Assembly: GCA_902796745.1 (NCBI GenBank)
Contig: CADBQC010000019.1
Span: forward strand, 1-19,777
Direction: 5' to 3'
From: an uncultured Pseudomonadota bacterium
GTDB lineage: Bacteria; Pseudomonadota; Alphaproteobacteria; RUG11792
DNA length: 19,777 nucleotides
Shown here: positions 16,206-19,777 of the stretch, in pieces
Layout: each line of letters begins with the position of its first letter
How positions within the stretch are numbered: the first letter of the stretch is position 1
Made by a program: the position numbers and the translations under genes
The notes under the pieces: generated by a model
Told to the model about the DNA's origin: nothing
The model's database searches: none
Seen by the model: the letters and a program-made list of their open reading frames with translations, nothing else

Positions 16206-16405
16206 TTGGTGCCTAACACTAACAAATAATTAACAACATATGGATATAGCGCTATTTCACTCCACCGTTCGTTTTTCCTTGATTTTTATTGCACTTTTTG
16301 CAGATGTCCCGTTGTTTTTTATCCATTTCGTTCACTTTTGATACAAATAATTTTCCAAATTTGCTGATCTCTTCTTGTGCAAATAGTTGATAATTGGAGT
16401 AACCT
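16206..16405. promoter_or_regulatory. Divergent intergenic region with palindrome
   Basis: The 200 nt between the USP-like gene and the symporter must hold both promoters. I see a perfect 10-bp palindrome atagcgctat (16246-16255), a possible operator half-way between them. On the minus strand TATACT (16194-16199, inside the first codons of the longest USP-like frame) could be a -10 box, which would favour one of the later start codons. No good -35 box is seen. Confidence 0.3.
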
Positions 16406-17653
16406 ATGGCACAATGTATCGGTATTGAGAAACAATTGCGTTTTTGCAAAAATATGTCATTGGACACAATTTTGAGAAAGTTTTTAAATCTTCCATTTTT
16501 GGTATTAGGGTTATTTGTGTCTGTATTGATATTCGGGGATTCTGTAAGTTTGTTAGTCAAGGAGCAGGCTTACGCTATCAGCCTATTTTTAAAGGATGTG
16601 ATAGTGTTTGTTTTGCCTTTGATAATTTTTTCATTTGTGTTAAATGGAATTTTGAGTTTGAAAAATGAGTCTGTAAAGGTAGTTTTGTGCTTGATCCCAC
16701 TAGTCTGTCTGTCAAACTTTGCTGGTTTTTGGACGTCCTATATATTTACTTCGCCGATCTTAAAAACTGGCATTGTCACGATTTCAAAATTAGCCCCTCA
16801 GAATAACTTATCTCCGGCGTGGCATGTGGAACTTGTTCCGCTCATAAAGAATGACATTGCATTGATTTCAGCTGTTGTGATTGGAATTATCGGTAATTTT
16901 ATTAAAACAAATACACTAGACAAACCTAGTTTGTTTCTGAACAATATTGCAAATTTTGTATTAAAAAAGATCATTTGTCCAGTTTTGCCCTTATTTGTGT
17001 TGGGATTTATAATTAAGATGCAATATGAGGGAACGTTGAAATTAATAATTCGTGAATATGCTATGTTGCTTGGAATTGTAGCCATTCTAGCATATGGCTA
17101 CATGTTTACTCTAATGTTTTTCCTGTCTGAACGGAATTTAAAAAAGACGTTACAGAAATTTAAAAATTTATTACCTAGTGTCCTGATTGGATTATTCAGT
17201 ATGTCGAGCGCAGCCGCTATTCCAACAACTATTGAAGCTAGTCAGAAAAATTTACAAAACAAGAATTTAGCAAAATTTGTTGTTCCTGCGACTGCAAATA
17301 TGCACTTACTCGGAGACTGTTTTGCTATACCGATTATAGGATTAGCGTTAATGATATCGTTTGGATACGGATTTCCAACTATTGGGCAATATTTTATATT
17401 TACTATATATGGCGTAATGGCAAAATTTGCTGCTGCTGGAATACCCGGAGGCAGTGCACTAATTTTTGTGCCGATATTCGAAAATGTATTTGGATTTACC
17501 CCAGAAATGCTTACAGCTATCACAGCAATTTATGTGCTATTTGATCCAATTGCAACATCTTCAAATGTTTTTGGTCACGGAATGTTTGCAATACTTTTTG
17601 AAAAAATTTACATCAAATTTTTTAAACAAACAGAATTGAAGCACAAAATCTGA
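16406..17653 (+). CDS. DAACS-family (SDF) cation:solute symporter, atypical
   Basis: A 415-residue inner-membrane carrier with about eight hydrophobic segments plus two re-entrant loops, of the dicarboxylate/amino acid:cation symporter (GltPh-like) fold. Family blocks in order: serine-rich loop FSMSSAAAIPTTIEA (264-278), the TM7 site NMHLLGD (298-304), hairpin-2 loop AAAGIPGGSALIFVP, and the TM8 site DPIATSSNVFGHG (380-392). Several substrate and sodium residues differ from acidic amino acid carriers. Aligned to GltPh, Asp312 is His300, Arg397 is Ala383, Asp405 is His391, and Asp390 is Tyr376. Asp394 and Asn401 equivalents (Asp380, Asn387) are kept. I therefore infer a different, probably non-acidic substrate and altered ion coupling. 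Start ATG 16406 has a good Shine-Dalgarno (ttggag); ATG 16454 has none. rmuC follows closely. Confidence 0.88.
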   Translation: MAQCIGIEKQLRFCKNMSLDTILRKFLNLPFLVLGLFVSVLIFGDSVSLLVKEQAYAISLFLKDVIVFVLPLIIFSFVLNGILSLKNESVKVVLCLIPLVCLSNFAGFWTSYIFTSPILKTGIVTISKLAPQNNLSPAWHVELVPLIKNDIALISAVVIGIIGNFIKTNTLDKPSLFLNNIANFVLKKIICPVLPLFVLGFIIKMQYEGTLKLIIREYAMLLGIVAILAYGYMFTLMFFLSERNLKKTLQKFKNLLPSVLIGLFSMSSAAAIPTTIEASQKNLQNKNLAKFVVPATANMHLLGDCFAIPIIGLALMISFGYGFPTIGQYFIFTIYGVMAKFAAAGIPGGSALIFVPIFENVFGFTPEMLTAITAIYVLFDPIATSSNVFGHGMFAILFEKIYIKFFKQTELKHKI

Positions 17654-17704
17654 CAATGCCCTGTGTGATAAAATGTGGAAGTAATTTTTTTCTTGAATGA
17701 ACAC

Positions 17705-18865
17705 ATGTTTGATATAGGCATATCCGATATTTTAATATTTTGTTTAGCAATATTACTATTTGGGGTTATTCTGTTTTTGATTAGGAAAAATATTAATCTG
17801 AAATATAAATTACAAAACAATCAAGATTTATTGCATACTAAAGCAAGTATGGAAACATCATTTAAAATGATCGCTAATGAAATTCTTTTAAAGAATCATC
17901 AAAATTTTTTAAATATAGCAAAAGAAACATTCGATAAGGTGTTGCATGTTGAAAAAGCAGAACTCGACAAAAAAGAAAATAATTTTTTTAACTTGATAAA
18001 TCCAATAAAAAGTGCCTTGGAAAATTTTGAAAACAAAATTACACAGATTGAAAAAGATCGAGTAAATTCATACAGCGATTTACGACGCCAGGTGCAAGAT
18101 ATGATGGTATTTCAGCAGGAATTGCAGAAAGAAACATCTGCTCTGAACAAAGCCCTTTCGTCACCAAACATGACAGGACAATGGGGAGAGATGCAACTGC
18201 GTCGCGTCGTTGAAATTGCCGGAATGGTTTCTCATTGCGATTTTTTTGAGCAACAACAGGAGGAAAATTCCCGTCGACGTCCAGACATGGTCATACGTCT
18301 GCCAAATAAACGCAATATTGTTGTTGATGCAAAGACTCCAGTTAATGCATATATGCAAGCAGTGAACACGGGAGATAAGGAATATTATAAATCACATACA
18401 GAGGCAATAAAGAAACATATCAGGATGCTTTCCCAGAAAGCGTACTGGGAACAATTTTCCCCAACCCCGGAATTTGTAATTATGTTTCTTCCTGGGGAGT
18501 CATTTTTCAGTTCTGCTATGAAAATTGATCCCACATTAATAGAATTTGGTGCACATGAAAAAGTAATCATAGCTACTCCTATAACGTTAATTGCTTTACT
18601 CAAAACGATAGCATTTACCTGGCAACAGGAAGCTATAACGCAAAATGCAAAGAAAATTGGAGAAGTCGGGAAAAATGTTTATAAATATCTAGAAGAGCTC
18701 ATAGGATACACGAAGGATTTCGAGCGCAGACTACAAAAAAATAATGACGAATTTAGTAAAATTAGTTCGCTAATCGAAAAAAGGATAGCTCCTGCAACGT
18801 TAAAATTAAAAACCCTTGGAATTGAGATAAAACCAGAATTGCCAGACCAACCCGAAGGGGAATAA
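17705..18865 (+). CDS. rmuC: DNA recombination protein RmuC
   Basis: RmuC is a membrane-anchored protein with a nuclease-like core, known from E. coli to limit inversions at inverted repeats. About 386 residues are visible: an N-terminal membrane anchor (ISDILIFCLAILLFGVILFLI), a coiled coil to about residue 150, and then the conserved core. The core blocks are GQWGEMQLRRVVEIAGM, PDMVIRLPNKRNIVVDAKTP (PD-(D/E)xK-like D and DAK), FVIMFLPGESFFSSAM, and TPITLIALLKTIAFTWQQE. I prefer ATG 17705. GTG 17675, only 22 nt after the symporter stop, would add ten residues; neither has a clear Shine-Dalgarno. It is probably co-transcribed with the symporter. RmuC function in this lineage is inferred from the family. 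Confidence 0.93.
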   Translation: MFDIGISDILIFCLAILLFGVILFLIRKNINLKYKLQNNQDLLHTKASMETSFKMIANEILLKNHQNFLNIAKETFDKVLHVEKAELDKKENNFFNLINPIKSALENFENKITQIEKDRVNSYSDLRRQVQDMMVFQQELQKETSALNKALSSPNMTGQWGEMQLRRVVEIAGMVSHCDFFEQQQEENSRRRPDMVIRLPNKRNIVVDAKTPVNAYMQAVNTGDKEYYKSHTEAIKKHIRMLSQKAYWEQFSPTPEFVIMFLPGESFFSSAMKIDPTLIEFGAHEKVIIATPITLIALLKTIAFTWQQEAITQNAKKIGEVGKNVYKYLEELIGYTKDFERRLQKNNDEFSKISSLIEKRIAPATLKLKTLGIEIKPELPDQPEGE

Positions 18866-19043
18866 TTATGGGCTCTTTTGAATCGCATTATCTACGACAG
18901 TTCACATTGCAACAAAATCTGTGTATTGACTGTTGTTGTTCCAAAAAACATCGATTAAAGCGCCTCTCGATGCACTAGAGCCGGTGGCTTCGCCTTACTT
19001 GCTTGATTTTAGCAACGTTTCTGCGTACTTTGTACAACAAGCT

Positions 19044-19777
19044 TTATTGGTTTTTCAATTCATTTGTTCTGTTTCGCACATTATATATATCCTCGTCATC
19101 GCTGTATTCGCCCTCAGCGATATCGTTATCTTCTTGTTTGCTGTAGCCGTCGTTATTCTGTGCATCCTCATCCGCCCACTTTATAAACATCTCTTCATCA
19201 GGTAAGGTGACCAATCCTCCCCATCGATCAAGTAGCCAGCCACCATACTTTTTCAAATCAGCTGGGTCATAAACCGACATTGAATTGCGATTCTTCTTCC
19301 AATTTCCACTGCCATCTTCCGCAGTTTGTGTCCAAGTTTCTTCAAATATCTTTATGCTGGTAATATACAGCTTGCCATCGTAATATCTGAAGGTTGGCAC
19401 GTACTTTTGACGCTGGTCAGAACCTGCATCTAAAAAGAATGATGCGTAATATTTAAACGCTCTACCATCATCATCACTACTAATATTCACCTTAGGTGCT
19501 ATGTACAAAATAGAACTCGTGTTCTTATATTGCTGTTTATTTGTCCTAAACTCGTATAAATCTTCATATAGGGAAAGAGCATCCACATATTTTTGTATAT
19601 CATTAACAGCATCATCCAGATTTTTCTGGAGTGAATCTATCAATTTATAAGCTTTATCATTTTTGATGTGTTTTCTTTTGATGTATTCTCTGATGTATTC
19701 TCTATAGTAATTTTCATAATGCGTCTTTATTCCATTAAGTTTATTTTTCAATACTTGATTTACAGTTGCAACTTCAG
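19044..19777 (-). CDS. Unknown protein, 5' end beyond the window
   Basis: The frame is open to the right edge, so the start lies outside the window. A TTG at 19749-19751 is an internal codon or poor start, since in-frame codons continue upstream (EVATVNQV). About 243 residues are visible. The N-terminal 70 are basic and helical (YREYIREYIKRKHIKNDKAY). The middle is beta-rich with many Tyr, Phe and Asp, including SILYIAPKVNISSDDDGRAF and FRYYDGKLYITSIKIFEETW. The tail is strongly acidic (SKQEDNDIAEGEYSDDEDIY). I do not recognise the family. Whether it has a signal peptide cannot be seen. It converges with rmuC, with 178 nt between them that hold no gene I can support. Confidence 0.8.
   Translation of the reverse strand, partial: EVATVNQVLKNKLNGIKTHYENYYREYIREYIKRKHIKNDKAYKLIDSLQKNLDDAVNDIQKYVDALSLYEDLYEFRTNKQQYKNTSSILYIAPKVNISSDDDGRAFKYYASFFLDAGSDQRQKYVPTFRYYDGKLYITSIKIFEETWTQTAEDGSGNWKKNRNSMSVYDPADLKKYGGWLLDRWGGLVTLPDEEMFIKWADEDAQNNDGYSKQEDNDIAEGEYSDDEDIYNVRNRTNELKNQ

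Noticed and set aside
16252..16560. 102-codon minus-strand frame with a CxxC near its end
   Set aside because: Half of it is antisense to the symporter start, which has a good Shine-Dalgarno. Only 24 residues follow the intergenic ATG, and no domain is visible.
18868..18978. 36-codon frame starting MGSFESHYLRQ with a cysteine cluster, directly after rmuC
   Set aside because: The Shine-Dalgarno-like gaagggg is part of the rmuC coding end. The frame is short and matches nothing I know.
1..19777. tRNA, rRNA, CRISPR array or riboswitch
   Set aside because: I looked for tRNA T-loop motifs, regular spaced repeats and long structured leaders on both strands and saw none; by-eye scanning can miss a degenerate RNA.
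1..19777. Recoded stop codons as an explanation for the interrupted frames
   Set aside because: The broken frames use TAA, TAG and TGA alike and also need frameshifts, while all housekeeping genes use TGG for Trp and end at normal stops. Decay is the simpler reading.

Overview
The window is AT-rich and looks like the chromosome of a Gram-negative, host-associated bacterium with a decaying genome. I infer an intracellular alphaproteobacterium of the Holosporales or Rickettsiales type, but there is no rRNA or marker gene here to prove it. The reasons are: an outer-membrane LPS assembly gene (lptD), a diaminopimelate/lysine gene (dapA), long gene-poor stretches holding broken genes, a dead IS1-type element, several secreted proteins of no recognised family, and a secreted protein with all sequence hallmarks of a eukaryotic-type USP (C19) deubiquitinase.

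Layout. Positions 1-185 hold a probable broken secreted-protein gene running off the left edge. dapA follows on the minus strand with a near-consensus promoter. Positions 1264-3320 form a graveyard: a strong imperfect hairpin, a degraded secreted-protein gene (1591-2478), and an IS1-family transposase remnant bounded by imperfect inverted repeats (2453-3191). A secreted glutamine-rich coiled-coil protein (3371-4048, minus), with its own intrinsic terminator, is divergent from recG (4135-6156). Positions 6157-6822 hold another broken small gene and nothing else I can identify.

A secreted protein of unknown family (6823-8082) is followed by a HEPN/MNT toxin-antitoxin pair (8167-8881). lptD (minus) is divergent from a tightly overlapping operon nusB-holC-tsaD (11371-13249). 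Convergent with it is the large secreted USP-like protein (13275-16205, minus), which has a long Asn/Met/Gln-rich linker. It is divergent from an atypical DAACS-type symporter, which is followed by rmuC. A partial gene of unknown function on the minus strand runs off the right edge.

How it fits together. The housekeeping genes (recG, rmuC, nusB, holC, tsaD, lptD, dapA) are intact. The accessory genes between them are secreted proteins, a toxin-antitoxin pair and pseudogenes. The most exciting item is the USP-like protein: Cys box, Gln/Asp box and His box are in family order at its C-terminal end, behind an export signal. This fits an effector that acts on host ubiquitin. Host delivery is inference; the sequence only shows a Sec-type signal peptide.
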